A DNA stretch of 64,000 nt from contig JAAZIA010000030.1 of the NCBI GenBank assembly GCA_012510445.1, positions 35,893 through 99,892 on the forward strand, given 5' to 3'. Under the pieces are notes generated by a model. It was not told where the DNA came from, searched no databases, and saw nothing but the letters and a program-made list of their open reading frames with translations. Within the stretch, counting starts at the first letter, position 1. Every line of letters begins with the position of its first letter. Source of the stretch: Bacteroidales bacterium (GTDB lineage Bacteria; Bacteroidota; Bacteroidia; Bacteroidales; UBA932). Below are positions 22,043 through 32,161 of the stretch, in pieces. The position numbers were made by a program, and so were the translations under genes.

Positions 22043-23551
22043 ATGGACAATACGTATATCAGTGAACAGGAACAAGTGCGTCGCAACGCCTTACAAGAAC
22101 TCATGCAATTGGGTATAGATCCTTATCCTGCCCAAAAATTTCCGGTAGATACTACAGCCAACGAAATTTTAGAAAAATACGACCCGGAAAAGAAAAATTT
22201 TCAGGAAATAACCGTAGCCGGAAGGATCATGGGAAGAAGAATTATGGGGGCCGCCTCTTTTATGGTCCTGCAAGACCATACGGGAAAGATTCAGGTGTAC
22301 GTAAAACGGGACGAGATTTGTCCCACAGAAGATAAAACCCAGTACAATACGGTTTTTAAAAAACTGATGGACATAGGCGACATTGTAGGTGTGAAAGGAT
22401 ATGCATTTATAACCAAAACGGGAGAAATATCTGTTCACGCCCAAGAATTGACGTTGTTGAGCAAGTCCCTTAGGGTACTTCCCATTGTCAAAGAAAAAGA
22501 AGACCGCGTGTACGACGCTTTTACTGACCCCGAACAACGTTACAGGATGCGTTACGTAGACCTTATAGTAAACCCGCATGTGAGAGACACGTTTGTAAGT
22601 CGGACAAAAATGATCAACGTCATGCGAGATTTTTTCAACAGCTTTGGTTACCTAGAAGTAGAAACCCCCATCTTACAGCCCATACCGGGAGGAGCCAACG
22701 CCCGACCTTTCAAAACGCATCACAATGCACTTGACATTCCTTTGTATTTAAGAATAGCCAACGAATTGTATTTGAAAAAATTGATTGTGGGAGGGTTCCC
22801 GGGAGTATATGAGTTTGCAAAAGATTTCCGGAACGAGGGAATGGACCGTACACACAATCCGGAATTTACCGTGTTGGAAATCTACGTAGCTTATAAAGAT
22901 TATTTTTGGATGATGGACTTCACAGAGCAACTGGTAGAAAAAGTAGCACTTACACTTCACGGGACTACCAAAGTACCCATGGGGGACAAAGTCATAGATT
23001 GGAAAAGGCCGTTCCGGCGCATTACCATGCTGGATGCCATAAAGGAATATGCGGGGGTAGACGTTTCCGGTATGAACGAAGAAGAGCTGCGCAAAACGTG
23101 TTCGGAACTGAAAGTTCCCATCACCCCCATTATGGGCAAAGGCAAACTGATAGATGCTCTGTTTGGCACCTACTGTGAAAAACACCTGATCCAACCTACG
23201 TTTATCACAGATTACCCCATAGCTACTTCTCCACTTACTAAAAAACACCGCACCCACCCGGAACTGACAGAACGTTTTGAATTGTTTGTTAACGGAAAAG
23301 AGCTGGCCAATTCCTACTCGGAACTGAACGATCCCATAGATCAACTGGATCGCTTTAGAGAACAGTTGAAACTAAAAGAAAAAGGAGACGACGAGGCCAT
23401 GTTCATAGATATGGATTTTATAAGGGCACTGGAATTTGGCATGCCTCCCACAGCAGGCATGGGCATTGGCATTGACCGTCTGTGCATGTTGATGACCAAT
23501 TCCCACAGCATACAAGACGTACTGTTTTTCCCTCAGATGCGCCCGGAATAG
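22043..23551 (+). CDS. lysS: Lysyl-tRNA synthetase, class II
   Basis: Motif 2/3: [23 protein letters not shown] and [31 protein letters not shown]. Confidence 0.95.
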   Translation: MDNTYISEQEQVRRNALQELMQLGIDPYPAQKFPVDTTANEILEKYDPEKKNFQEITVAGRIMGRRIMGAASFMVLQDHTGKIQVYVKRDEICPTEDKTQYNTVFKKLMDIGDIVGVKGYAFITKTGEISVHAQELTLLSKSLRVLPIVKEKEDRVYDAFTDPEQRYRMRYVDLIVNPHVRDTFVSRTKMINVMRDFFNSFGYLEVETPILQPIPGGANARPFKTHHNALDIPLYLRIANELYLKKLIVGGFPGVYEFAKDFRNEGMDRTHNPEFTVLEIYVAYKDYFWMMDFTEQLVEKVALTLHGTTKVPMGDKVIDWKRPFRRITMLDAIKEYAGVDVSGMNEEELRKTCSELKVPITPIMGKGKLIDALFGTYCEKHLIQPTFITDYPIATSPLTKKHRTHPELTERFELFVNGKELANSYSELNDPIDQLDRFREQLKLKEKGDDEAMFIDMDFIRALEFGMPPTAGMGIGIDRLCMLMTNSHSIQDVLFFPQMRPE

Positions 23552-23569
23552 ATCGGAAAAAGCAAAGCA

Positions 23570-24373
23570 ATGATAACCTCGCCCCGGAACCCAAAGGTAA
23601 AACACCTGCGTCTGCTTATGGAAAAATCACGCTTACGGCAGGAAGAAGGCCTGTTTGTGATTGAAGGAGTACGCGAACTGCATGTGGCTTTAACGTGCGG
23701 TTTTACCATGCATACCCTTTTTCTTTGTCCGCACATCTTTACAGACACAGGTAAAGCAGATCATTTCAAAAAACACGCTCCCCTTACCCAAGAATTGGAC
23801 GAAGACGTGTACAGAAAGACAGCCTACCGAGGTACTACAGAGGGAGTATTGGCCATCATGCATGCAAAGCACCTCACCCCGGAACAAGTACGTTTACCGG
23901 AAAACCCCTTGGTTCTTGTGCTGGAAGCCGTAGAAAAACCGGGCAACCTGGGGGCCGTTTTAAGAACGGCAGATGCCTGCGGAATCAACGCAGTTGTTGT
24001 GTGCGACCCCCGTACAGATCTGTACAACCCCAATACCGTAAGGGCTTCGCTCGGGTCGCTCTTTAGCGTGCCTGTACTGGCATGCTCGTCGCAAGAAGCT
24101 TACGACTGGTTGGTCTCTCACAAGATGCAAATAGTAGCTGCCACCAGCCGTGCCGCCACCCCGTACCATACATGCTTGTACCATACACCTACAGCCTTTG
24201 TTCTAGGTTCCGAAGAAAAAGGGCTGGGTGTTTTCTGGAAAGAAAAGGCGCATTGCCGGGTGAAAATACCTATGAAAGGAATTATAGATTCGCTCAATGT
24301 TTCTGTAAGTGCGGCCGTCCTGTGCTTCGAAGCCGTTAGGCAGCGTAATGCCTTAAAAAACGATGCCTTGTAA
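23570..24373 (+). CDS. TrmH/SpoU family RNA 2'-O-methyltransferase
   Basis: LVLEAVEKPGNLGAVLRTADACGINAVVVC, FVLGSEEKGLG, VKIPMKGIIDSLNVSVSAAVLCFEAVRQR. Confidence 0.9.
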   Translation: MITSPRNPKVKHLRLLMEKSRLRQEEGLFVIEGVRELHVALTCGFTMHTLFLCPHIFTDTGKADHFKKHAPLTQELDEDVYRKTAYRGTTEGVLAIMHAKHLTPEQVRLPENPLVLVLEAVEKPGNLGAVLRTADACGINAVVVCDPRTDLYNPNTVRASLGSLFSVPVLACSSQEAYDWLVSHKMQIVAATSRAATPYHTCLYHTPTAFVLGSEEKGLGVFWKEKAHCRVKIPMKGIIDSLNVSVSAAVLCFEAVRQRNALKNDAL

Positions 24374-24379
24374 AACGTT

Positions 24380-25141
24380 ATGCATATGAACAGAGAAACT
24401 TTTGCCATCATAGGAAATCCGGTAGGAAAAAGCATGAGCCCGCAGCTTTTTCAGACCGCTTACCCTCAATTTTCGCAAGGCTCATACCTGCTTTTAGAAA
24501 CAGACGATTGCCAAAAAGCCATGGAGCTGCTGAAAGTACTTCGTATTAAAGCGGCCAACGTTACCATGCCTTTGAAAGCAGCCTGCCTGCCAATGGCAGA
24601 AAAAATTTCTGAAGAAGTTCGGCAAACAAACGCAACCAATTTACTGAGGAGAGAAAAAAACGAAACCTGGTCTGCCTGGAATACAGATGTGTATGGTGTA
24701 AGGGAAAGTTTTTTGGCTGCAGGCGTTCCCATACAAGGGAAGTACGCCCTGGTAGTAGGTGCCGGAGGGGCAGGACGCGCAGCAGCTTTGGCACTTACAC
24801 AAGCCGGAGCCCGTGTTTCCGTAGCCAACAGATCGGTACGCGAAGGATTGTTCCCCCTGGATGCTATTCCTCGCCTGCTCACTACTTGTTCCCTGGTGGT
24901 TTATACACTCCCGGTGAAAAAAGAAGACCACTTGTTCCTCACCCTCACAAAAGACCATACCGTTCTGGATGCTTCTTACGCTCTGGCTCCGCTCCGGCAG
25001 GCTGCCGAACGTGCCGGAGCCTGTTACTTAAACGGTTATCATTGGTTATACCATCAAGCCGTAGAAGGATTTAGGCTTATGACCGATTTGCCCCCTAATA
25101 CGGCCGCTATGCGCCAATGGTTGGGTTTAGAAAAAAGATAG
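24380..25141 (+). CDS. aroE: Shikimate dehydrogenase (start may be the second ATG at 24386)
   Basis: FAIIGNPVGKSMSPQLFQTAY, ANVTMPLKAACLPM, AWNTDVYGVRESF, VVGAGGAGRAAALAL. Confidence 0.9.
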   Translation: MHMNRETFAIIGNPVGKSMSPQLFQTAYPQFSQGSYLLLETDDCQKAMELLKVLRIKAANVTMPLKAACLPMAEKISEEVRQTNATNLLRREKNETWSAWNTDVYGVRESFLAAGVPIQGKYALVVGAGGAGRAAALALTQAGARVSVANRSVREGLFPLDAIPRLLTTCSLVVYTLPVKKEDHLFLTLTKDHTVLDASYALAPLRQAAERAGACYLNGYHWLYHQAVEGFRLMTDLPPNTAAMRQWLGLEKR

Positions 25142-25180
25142 TACCTTTACAAAGAATGTAAAAAATCAAATTATACTGCT

Positions 25181-25645
25181 ATGCTTAATAAAGTCATGTT
25201 AATTGGAAATGTGGGAAAAGATCCGGAAATCCGTCATTTGGAAGGAGGAGTATCAGTAGCTACCCTTACCCTGGCTACGTCTGAGCGTTACAGAGATCGG
25301 AATGGAGAAATGCAAGAACAAACAGAATGGCATAACGTGGTATTGTGGCGAGGTCTTGCAGACGTTGCAGAACGCTATGTCCGCAAAGGAACCCAGGTTT
25401 ATATAGAAGGTAAAATTCGTACACGCAGCTGGGAAGACCAATCGGGACAAAAAAGATACACCACAGAAATATTGGCAAACAGCCTGCAGCTGTTAGGGAA
25501 AAAAAGTGACAATCCTGCCACTTCTTCTCCCCTTTCTCCAAAGCCGGCCGGAACAACTGCTGCCTCGGTGGCAACACCGTCTGCATCGCAAAGCAATTTG
25601 TCTGCAAACCTAACGGCAGATGACGTAGATGACCTGCCGTTCTAA
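25181..25645 (+). CDS. ssb: Single-stranded DNA-binding protein
   Basis: [39 protein letters not shown]..., acidic tail ...DDVDDLPF. Confidence 0.95.
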   Translation: MLNKVMLIGNVGKDPEIRHLEGGVSVATLTLATSERYRDRNGEMQEQTEWHNVVLWRGLADVAERYVRKGTQVYIEGKIRTRSWEDQSGQKRYTTEILANSLQLLGKKSDNPATSSPLSPKPAGTTAASVATPSASQSNLSANLTADDVDDLPF

Positions 25646-25650
25646 TCCAA

Positions 25651-27042
25651 TCATTTAACTTTATTGGGAGTGTCCAATTTCAATTCCGGATGACTGTCGG
25701 AAGAGTGGCTTAGTATCACAGATACAGCTATAGCCACCAGTGCCAATCCAATAAACAGTATCTCTGAATAAACAGCCCCTTTTACACCTTTATTGTTCTC
25801 AATAATGCGTCCTACAAAAATGGGTACCAACAGCATACCCATATTTTGTATCCAGTAAATGAGCGAATAGGCCGTACCCAGGTTTTTGTCGGGAATGATT
25901 TTAGGTACCGAGGGCCACATGGCTGCAGGTACCAGAGAGTATCCAACACCCAGAATGGCTATTCCAACGTATCCAAAAACAGGAAGACCGGGAGCAAATC
26001 CAATGATCAGATGCGCTATAAGTACCAGGAAAGATCCTAGGATCATCCATTTGGTACCCTTTCCTTTAAAGTCAACCAACGACCCAAAAATGGGGGTGAA
26101 GATGATGGTGGTAAAAGGTATGAGCGACACCATTAAAGAAGCCAGATCGCTTTCTATTCCAAACCGGGGGATGATGATGGAAGTAGCAAAGCGCCGGAAA
26201 GAAATGATACAGGCATAAAAGAATACACACAGGAGTGCCACTAGAATAAAATGCTTATTTCCCAGCACTTTAAACAAATCGGAAAACTTAAACTTGTCAT
26301 CTTTTTCTGTACTTTCTCCACGGTGTTCGGCCAAAGCCGCTTCCTGCACATCCAACTTCTTGTCAAAAGCCAGGAAAACGCTCCATACAAGCAGCCCGCA
26401 CACCAGAAGTACAAACCCGGCGAGAGCCGGTTTGCTGGTTTCTGAAAAAGGTATGTAATCTAGGTTCAAGTTTACAATCCGCGGTACTACCAGTAAGGCC
26501 GCAGCCGTTCCCAAACGGGCCAACGCCAACTGAAGCCCCATAGCCAAGGCCATTTCCTTACCTCTAAACCATTTGGCTATAGAGCGTGTAACAGCCACTC
26601 CGGCTATTTCACTGCCCAGTCCAAAGAGCGCACAACCCGCATAGGCCAATGCCAAAGAAGGCTTGCCAAAGAAGCGGTCCATAAAATGAAACAATGCACT
26701 GTCATGGAAAGCAGACGAGATGCCATACATTACAACGGCAGCCCCTACCACCATTAGCAATACAAACAAGGTTCCGGTAATGCGTACTCCCCACTTATCC
26801 AGTAACATGCCGCAAACTACCAAACCTCCCCATACGCAAAGGAGCGAGTAGGCTCCTCCGTACAAGCCGTAATCTGCAGAAGACCAGGATAAATCAAGGA
26901 TCTCGGGGTTTTTAAAAATATGGCCTATGGTCGTAAACTGGTCGTCGAAAAAATACGAGGCAAACATGACCAGCGAAAGGAATAAAAGGACTGCCCACCT
27001 GGCCCGGCGGGAGTCCTTTAAAAAAGCAATATGTTTATTCAT
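25651..27042 (-). CDS. Major facilitator superfamily transporter
   Basis: About 12 TM segments; GGLVVCGMLLDKWGVRITGTLFVL loop; paralogous to the next gene. Confidence 0.82.
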   Translation of the reverse strand: MNKHIAFLKDSRRARWAVLLFLSLVMFASYFFDDQFTTIGHIFKNPEILDLSWSSADYGLYGGAYSLLCVWGGLVVCGMLLDKWGVRITGTLFVLLMVVGAAVVMYGISSAFHDSALFHFMDRFFGKPSLALAYAGCALFGLGSEIAGVAVTRSIAKWFRGKEMALAMGLQLALARLGTAAALLVVPRIVNLNLDYIPFSETSKPALAGFVLLVCGLLVWSVFLAFDKKLDVQEAALAEHRGESTEKDDKFKFSDLFKVLGNKHFILVALLCVFFYACIISFRRFATSIIIPRFGIESDLASLMVSLIPFTTIIFTPIFGSLVDFKGKGTKWMILGSFLVLIAHLIIGFAPGLPVFGYVGIAILGVGYSLVPAAMWPSVPKIIPDKNLGTAYSLIYWIQNMGMLLVPIFVGRIIENNKGVKGAVYSEILFIGLALVAIAVSVILSHSSDSHPELKLDTPNKVK

Positions 27043-27045
27043 CTT

Positions 27046-28425
27046 TTATTTTTTGGTAATATTTGGCATTTCCAGCCCGTATCCTTTGGCACGGTCTTCT
27101 GCCTTAAGCCATATTCCCAGAAAAAAGGCGAGTACCCCAAGCGAGGCAAAAATAAGCATAGGCACTGTATAATTATACTCCAGCGGATTGGACACTCCTA
27201 CGTTTGTTCTGTCCAAGGCTACTCCTATCAGCAGCGGGAACGCCCACAACCCAATGTTCTGTATCCAGAAAATCACCGAGTAGGCAGAGCCTAGGTAACG
27301 CTCTTCCACCAATTTTGGTACAGACGGCCAAAGAGCAGCAGGAACCAAGGAAAAGCTAACACCCAATATGATGATGGCCGTATAAGCAATTCCTCTGGAG
27401 AAATAGGCTTCCGGTACAAGAGCAAACGTCAAATGGCACAAACACATAAGTACCGCACCTATTATAAGCATGGTGGCACCTTTCCCTTTATTGTCCAGGT
27501 AGGCTCCCAGCAGCGGTGTCAACAACATGGCTCCGATAGGAAACCAAGAGAAAATATCACTGGCTTCCTTAGCCGGAATCTGTAACCGACACTCCAACAT
27601 ATTGGCTGCGTATTTCTGAAACGGGAAAATAGCCGAATAGTACAGAACACATAAGCCGGATACAATAAGGAAAGCCTTGCTTGTAAACAGTTTTCCCAGG
27701 TCGCTGATCTTGAATTCTTCTTCCTTCTCATCACCCAGCAGACCCATTTGATTTTCCAGTTTTTTATCAAAGAAGAAGTACACGGAAAACGCCAGCAACC
27801 CTATGAGCAAAAGCACCATGGATATTAAAACGGGAGCTCCTACGTTGCCCATGTTGTCAGCTATTCTGGGTGATATCCTGAACACGGCAAAAACTCCCAG
27901 CCGGGCAATGGCCATTTCTATACCCATAGCCAGTGCCAGCTCTTTGCCTTTAAACCATTTGACAATTCCTTTAGAAACGGTAACTCCGGCCATCTCTACC
28001 CCACAACCAAATATCATAAACCCAACAGAAGCCAGTTTGGCAGAAGCCGGCAGCGTAGTCCACCAAGAATTCAACCAAACCTCCAGCCCCGATCCCACGA
28101 AGGCATCGGTAAGGGCATAATACTTGATGGCGGCTCCCACCAACATAACCACAGCAGAAAGAAGGGCCGTGAAACGAACTCCCATTTTATCCAGAATGAT
28201 TCCGGCAAAAATCAGAAAAAAAGCAAAAACGTTTAGAAAATATTCAGAACCTGTTACTATACCAAAATTTTCTGAAGTCCATCCTTGTGTTTCTTCCAGT
28301 AAGCTTTTCAGGGGCGAAAGCACATCCATGAACATATAGGCAAAAAACATCATGGAGGCCAGAAGAATAAGTACGCCCCATCTGACAAGTACTTTATCCT
28401 TCAGCAATTTCTCAACTTTATTCAT
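27046..28425 (-). CDS. Major facilitator superfamily transporter
   Basis: About 12 TM segments; FAGIILDKMGVRFTALLSAVVMLVGA; strong collinear similarity to 25651-27042. Confidence 0.82.
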   Translation of the reverse strand: MNKVEKLLKDKVLVRWGVLILLASMMFFAYMFMDVLSPLKSLLEETQGWTSENFGIVTGSEYFLNVFAFFLIFAGIILDKMGVRFTALLSAVVMLVGAAIKYYALTDAFVGSGLEVWLNSWWTTLPASAKLASVGFMIFGCGVEMAGVTVSKGIVKWFKGKELALAMGIEMAIARLGVFAVFRISPRIADNMGNVGAPVLISMVLLLIGLLAFSVYFFFDKKLENQMGLLGDEKEEEFKISDLGKLFTSKAFLIVSGLCVLYYSAIFPFQKYAANMLECRLQIPAKEASDIFSWFPIGAMLLTPLLGAYLDNKGKGATMLIIGAVLMCLCHLTFALVPEAYFSRGIAYTAIIILGVSFSLVPAALWPSVPKLVEERYLGSAYSVIFWIQNIGLWAFPLLIGVALDRTNVGVSNPLEYNYTVPMLIFASLGVLAFFLGIWLKAEDRAKGYGLEMPNITKK

Positions 28426-28491
28426 ATATTGGTCATTAGTTTAAAAGAAGATCGAAGATAGGATAATAAGTCAAGTATGCAAAATTTGTAG

Positions 28492-28499
28492 TAGTTTTG
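28492..28499 (+). promoter_or_regulatory. Candidate -7 box for purA (TAGTTTTG)
   Basis: TAnnTTTG match 39 nt upstream of purA; no clear -33 element. Confidence 0.35.
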
Positions 28500-28537
28500 T
28501 AAAGCTGTTTTACCTTTTAAAAGATATATTAACCACT

Positions 28538-29827
28538 ATGAACGTAGACGTAGTTCTTGGACTGCAATGGGGCGATGAAGGAAAAGGCAAGATTGTAGAT
28601 TATTTGGCCTCGCAATATCCCGTTATTGCTCGTTTTCAAGGAGGACCCAATGCAGGTCACTCGCTTCATTTTGATAAATCTGCATACATCCTTCATTCCG
28701 TACCCTCGGGCATTTTCCGTGAAAACACTCAAAACCTTGTTGGAAACGGTATGGTGATAGATCCCATCATTTTTGAAAAAGAGTGCCGGGCGTTGGAAAA
28801 CGTGGGCATACCGGTTAAAGACCGATTGATGATTTCTAAAAGAGCCCATTTGATTCTACCTACACATAGAATCATTGATGCAGCCAGTGAGCACGCCAAG
28901 GGAGCTTCAAAAATTGGATCTACCCTAAAGGGCATCGGGCCAACCTATATGGACAAAACGGGAAGAAACGGTTTGAGGGCCGGCGATATTCTGGCACCCG
29001 ACTTCACAGATCGCTTTCATGCACTCAAATCAAAACACCTTGTCTTTCTTAAGCAATTTGACTATCCGTTCTGTGCAGAAGAGGAAGAAGAAGCTTGGTT
29101 CAAGGCCATTGATTATATGAGAGGCTTTCAGCTGATACAGGCAGAATACTACATCAACGATTGCCTTTCCCAAGGGAAACGCGTTCTGGCAGAAGGAGCC
29201 CAGGGAGCTCTGTTAGACATTGACTTTGGAACATATCCCTTTGTTACTTCTTCTTCCACCACTTGTGCAGGAGCTTGTGCCGGTTTAGGGTTCCCGCCCT
29301 CCAAAATAGACAGAGTATATGGTATATTCAAGGCATATTGTACCCGTGTGGGCAGCGGACCTTTTCCAACAGAACTTTTTGACAAAGACGGAGAAGCCCT
29401 AAGGGACCAAGGAAAAGAATTTGGTTCTACCACCGGAAGGGCTCGCCGCACCGGATGGCTAGATATAGTAGCCCTAAAGTACGCCATTACTTTAAATGGA
29501 GTAACAGATCTGATTATGATGAAATCGGATGTATTGGATGGTTTTGACACTGTTAAAGCAGCCGTCTCTTACGATATTAATGGCCGGGATACGCAATGTT
29601 TCCCTTACGATGCACACGTACCTGTGACTCCTATATATAAAGAATTCAAAGGGTGGGATAAAGACCTTTCCGTTATCCGCAAAGAAGAAGAATTGCCTGC
29701 CGAGTTTTTAACCTTTGTAAGGTTCATTGAAGAAAGCGTAGGTCTTCCCATTAAAATTCTATCTGTAGGTCCCGACAGAGAACAAACCCTTGTTAGAGAA
29801 ATTTTTAACTATGGCCAGTCTTATTGA
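28538..29827 (+). CDS. purA: Adenylosuccinate synthetase
   Basis: DVVLGLQWGDEGKGKIVDYLA, RFQGGPNAGHSL, GVTDLIMMKSDVLDGFD. Confidence 0.96.
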   Translation: MNVDVVLGLQWGDEGKGKIVDYLASQYPVIARFQGGPNAGHSLHFDKSAYILHSVPSGIFRENTQNLVGNGMVIDPIIFEKECRALENVGIPVKDRLMISKRAHLILPTHRIIDAASEHAKGASKIGSTLKGIGPTYMDKTGRNGLRAGDILAPDFTDRFHALKSKHLVFLKQFDYPFCAEEEEEAWFKAIDYMRGFQLIQAEYYINDCLSQGKRVLAEGAQGALLDIDFGTYPFVTSSSTTCAGACAGLGFPPSKIDRVYGIFKAYCTRVGSGPFPTELFDKDGEALRDQGKEFGSTTGRARRTGWLDIVALKYAITLNGVTDLIMMKSDVLDGFDTVKAAVSYDINGRDTQCFPYDAHVPVTPIYKEFKGWDKDLSVIRKEEELPAEFLTFVRFIEESVGLPIKILSVGPDREQTLVREIFNYGQSY

Positions 29828-31694
29828 TACCATCAACAACCCGCAAGACCTAAAAAAACTTGCACCGGAACAACTGCCTGCTCTATGTGATGAAATCAGG
29901 CAATATATTACAGAGTGCTGTGCGCGCAACCCAGGACACCTGGGAGCCAGCCTGGGAACGGTAGAACTTACCGTTGCCTTGCATTACGTATACGACACTC
30001 CGGTAGATAAGATTGTATGGGACGTAGGTCATCAGGCATACGCTCATAAAATATTGACAGGACGCCGGGAAGCTTTTCTTAAAAACAGATGTTACAACGG
30101 ACTTAGCGGTTTTCCCAGAATGGACGAAAGCCCGTACGATGCTTTTGGTACCGGTCACTCGTCAACTTCTATTTCTGCAGCCTTGGGCTATGCCACGGCA
30201 GCGGCCATGCGTGGCAGCCCGGAAAAAGCCATAGCCGTTATAGGAGACGGTTCCATGACGGCAGGACTGGCGTACGAAGGACTGAATAACGCCGGAGCCG
30301 GAGATTCAGACTTACTTATTGTTCTGAACGACAACAAAATGGCCATTGAACCCAACGTGGGAGGTTTGCACAATTCGCTCCTTAAGCTTACCACCTCTAG
30401 GCGGTACAACAAATTAAAACAAAGAACGTGGAAGGCTTTGGGTACAAGCGCTATCCGTGACTCTGTACAAAGGATGGTAAAAGCAGGAAAACGTCTTTTT
30501 GTAAAAGAAAGTACCTTATTTCAGCCTTTGGGCATCCGATATTTTGGCCCGGTAGACGGGCACGATGTCATCCATCTTATCCATACGCTTAAAAGACTAA
30601 AAAGACTAAAAGGTCCTCGGCTCTTACACGTACTTACCATAAAAGGGAAAGGATTTGCTCCGGCAGAAAACGATCAGGCCGCATGGCATGCTCCCGGTTT
30701 GTTTGATGTAGAAACAGGAAACAAGCTGAGTGAATGTGCCAACCCCACAGAAAAGAAGGTTAAATTTCAGGAAGTCTTTGGCCATACGCTTTTGGAACTG
30801 GCACGTACCAACCCCAATATTGTAGGCATTACGCCGGCCATGCCCAGCGGTTGTTCCCTTAATATTATGATGAAAGAAATGCCGGAACGGTGCTTTGATG
30901 TGGGCATTGCCGAACAGCACGCCGTTACTTTTTCTGCCGGACTGGCTGCTGCGGGACTGCTTCCCTACTGCAACATATATTCTACGTTTATGCAGCGTGC
31001 TTACGACTCTGTAATACATGACGTAGCCATTCAGGGACTTAAAGTTGTATTCTGTCTGGACCGCGGAGGGCTGGTAGGAGAAGACGGACCTACCCACCAC
31101 GGTTCCTTTGACCTGGCTTATTTCAACTGCATACCCGGCCTGTACGTTGCAGCGCCCATGGACGAAGAAGAACTCAGAAATATGATGTATTCTGCCCAGG
31201 ATAAAAAATACATCACTACCAGCATCCGTTACCCCAGGGGGTCGGGAACGGGGGCCAAAGACTGGAAGAAACCTTTCCGGTTTATAGAACCGGGTAAGGC
31301 ACGTCTTTTGAGCGAAGGTAAAGACGTAGCCTTGTTAAGCCTGGGTGCAGCAGGTATTATGGGAGCAAAAGCCGTTGCTCTGGTGGCAGAGAAAGGCATT
31401 TCGATACAACATTACGACATGCGTTTTCTAAAACCGGCAGACCAAGAGGTTCTGGATTACGTAACCCGCACCTTTTCCAAAGTAGTTACCCTGGAAGACG
31501 GTTGCCTTATAGGAGGCTTACATAGTACTGTAAGTGCATATGCTGCCGGACGTAAGGAAGCCATCAGCCGGGTGGTAGGACTGGGAATACCTGACCGTTT
31601 TATACAGCACGGAAAAGTGCAGGAGCTGTACCAAGCATGCGGGTACGATACGGCAAGCATTGCTCGTGCCCTTGAAGACCTTGCAGTTGCATGA
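29811..31694 (+). CDS. dxs: 1-deoxy-D-xylulose-5-phosphate synthase
   Basis: GHLGASLGTVELTVALHYVYDTPVDKIVWDVGHQAYAHKILTGR; GDGSMTAGLAYEGLNN; GPTHHGSFDLAY. Start taken as MASLIDTINN, overlapping the purA end by 17 nt. Confidence 0.95.
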   Translation: MASLIDTINNPQDLKKLAPEQLPALCDEIRQYITECCARNPGHLGASLGTVELTVALHYVYDTPVDKIVWDVGHQAYAHKILTGRREAFLKNRCYNGLSGFPRMDESPYDAFGTGHSSTSISAALGYATAAAMRGSPEKAIAVIGDGSMTAGLAYEGLNNAGAGDSDLLIVLNDNKMAIEPNVGGLHNSLLKLTTSRRYNKLKQRTWKALGTSAIRDSVQRMVKAGKRLFVKESTLFQPLGIRYFGPVDGHDVIHLIHTLKRLKRLKGPRLLHVLTIKGKGFAPAENDQAAWHAPGLFDVETGNKLSECANPTEKKVKFQEVFGHTLLELARTNPNIVGITPAMPSGCSLNIMMKEMPERCFDVGIAEQHAVTFSAGLAAAGLLPYCNIYSTFMQRAYDSVIHDVAIQGLKVVFCLDRGGLVGEDGPTHHGSFDLAYFNCIPGLYVAAPMDEEELRNMMYSAQDKKYITTSIRYPRGSGTGAKDWKKPFRFIEPGKARLLSEGKDVALLSLGAAGIMGAKAVALVAEKGISIQHYDMRFLKPADQEVLDYVTRTFSKVVTLEDGCLIGGLHSTVSAYAAGRKEAISRVVGLGIPDRFIQHGKVQELYQACGYDTASIARALEDLAVA

Positions 31695-31710
31695 TTTTTT
31701 TGCTGTTTTT

Positions 31711-31742
31711 TTTTGGTAGTTTAAGGAAATCGTTTATCTTTG
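31711..31742 (+). promoter_or_regulatory. Candidate promoter for the tRNA-tuf transcription unit: TTTG-N20-TATCTTTG
   Basis: TTTG 31711-31714, TATCTTTG 31735-31742, 27 nt before the first tRNA. Confidence 0.6.
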
Positions 31743-31768
31743 CCGCTCCAAAATGCAGGGATGTTTTT

Positions 31769-31842
31769 GCCGATGTAGCTCAGTTGGTCAGAGCAGCTGA
31801 TTTGTAATCAGCAGGTCGTGGGTTCGAATCCCTCTATCGGCT
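31769..31842 (+). tRNA. tRNA-Thr (anticodon TGT)
   Basis: Cloverleaf GCCGATG...CTGAT TTGTAA TCAG...GTGGGTTCGAATCCCTC TATCGGC. Confidence 0.93.
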
Positions 31843-31874
31843 CACCAGTTATTTGACAGAATGTATTATATTAG

Positions 31875-31960
31875 GGGAGGGTACCAAAGTGGCCAAATGG
31901 GGCAGACTGTAAATCTGCTGACGAACGTCTTCGTAGGTTCGAATCCTGCCCCTCCCACCA
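31875..31960 (+). tRNA. tRNA-Tyr (anticodon GTA), class II with long variable arm, CCA encoded
   Basis: GGGAGGG...CAGACTGTAAATCTG...variable arm...GGTTCGAATCC...CCCTCCCA CCA. Confidence 0.93.
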
Positions 31961-31961
31961 T

Positions 31962-32034
31962 GCGGAAGTAGCTCAGTTGGTAGAGCATCAGCCTTCCAAG
32001 CTGAGGGTCGCGAGTTCGAACCTCGTCTTCCGCT
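31962..32034 (+). tRNA. tRNA-Gly (anticodon TCC)
   Basis: GCGGAAG...CAGCCTTCCAAGCTG...CGAGTTCGAACCTCG...CTTCCGC. Confidence 0.93.
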
Positions 32035-32051
32035 CTTTTTGTGCACCAAAA

Positions 32052-32123
32052 GCCAGTGTAGCTCAGGGGTAGAGCGCTTCCTTGGTAAGGAAGAGGTCAT
32101 GAGTTCAAATCTCATCACCGGCT
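32052..32123 (+). tRNA. tRNA-Thr (anticodon GGT)
   Basis: GCCAGTG TA GCTC AGGGGTA GAGC G CTTCC TTGGTAA GGAAG AGGTC ATGAG TTCAAAT CTCAT CACCGGC; one acceptor mismatch (A4-C69). Confidence 0.9.
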
Positions 32124-32161
32124 CTGAATTTCATTATAGAGTTATTATAAATTATTAAATT

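Noticed and set aside
22748-23344. 198-aa minus-strand ORF opposite lysS
   Set aside because: Shadow ORF within a well-supported coding sequence; no family resemblance.
30586-30615. AAAAGACTAAAAAGACTAAAAGG tandem repeat in dxs (RLKRLKRLKG)
   Set aside because: Corresponds to the normal L-K-x-L-K-G-P segment of Dxs proteins; probably coding constraint.
31695-31715. T-rich stretch after dxs as a terminator
   Set aside because: No stem longer than about 4 bp precedes the T tracts, so an intrinsic terminator is not supported.
31849-32118. 89-aa minus-strand ORF (MMRFELMTSSLPRKRSTPELHWLL...)
   Set aside because: It is antisense to the tRNA-Tyr/Gly/Thr genes; peptides such as RGSNSRPSAWKADALPTELLP are well-known spurious translations of tRNA genes.
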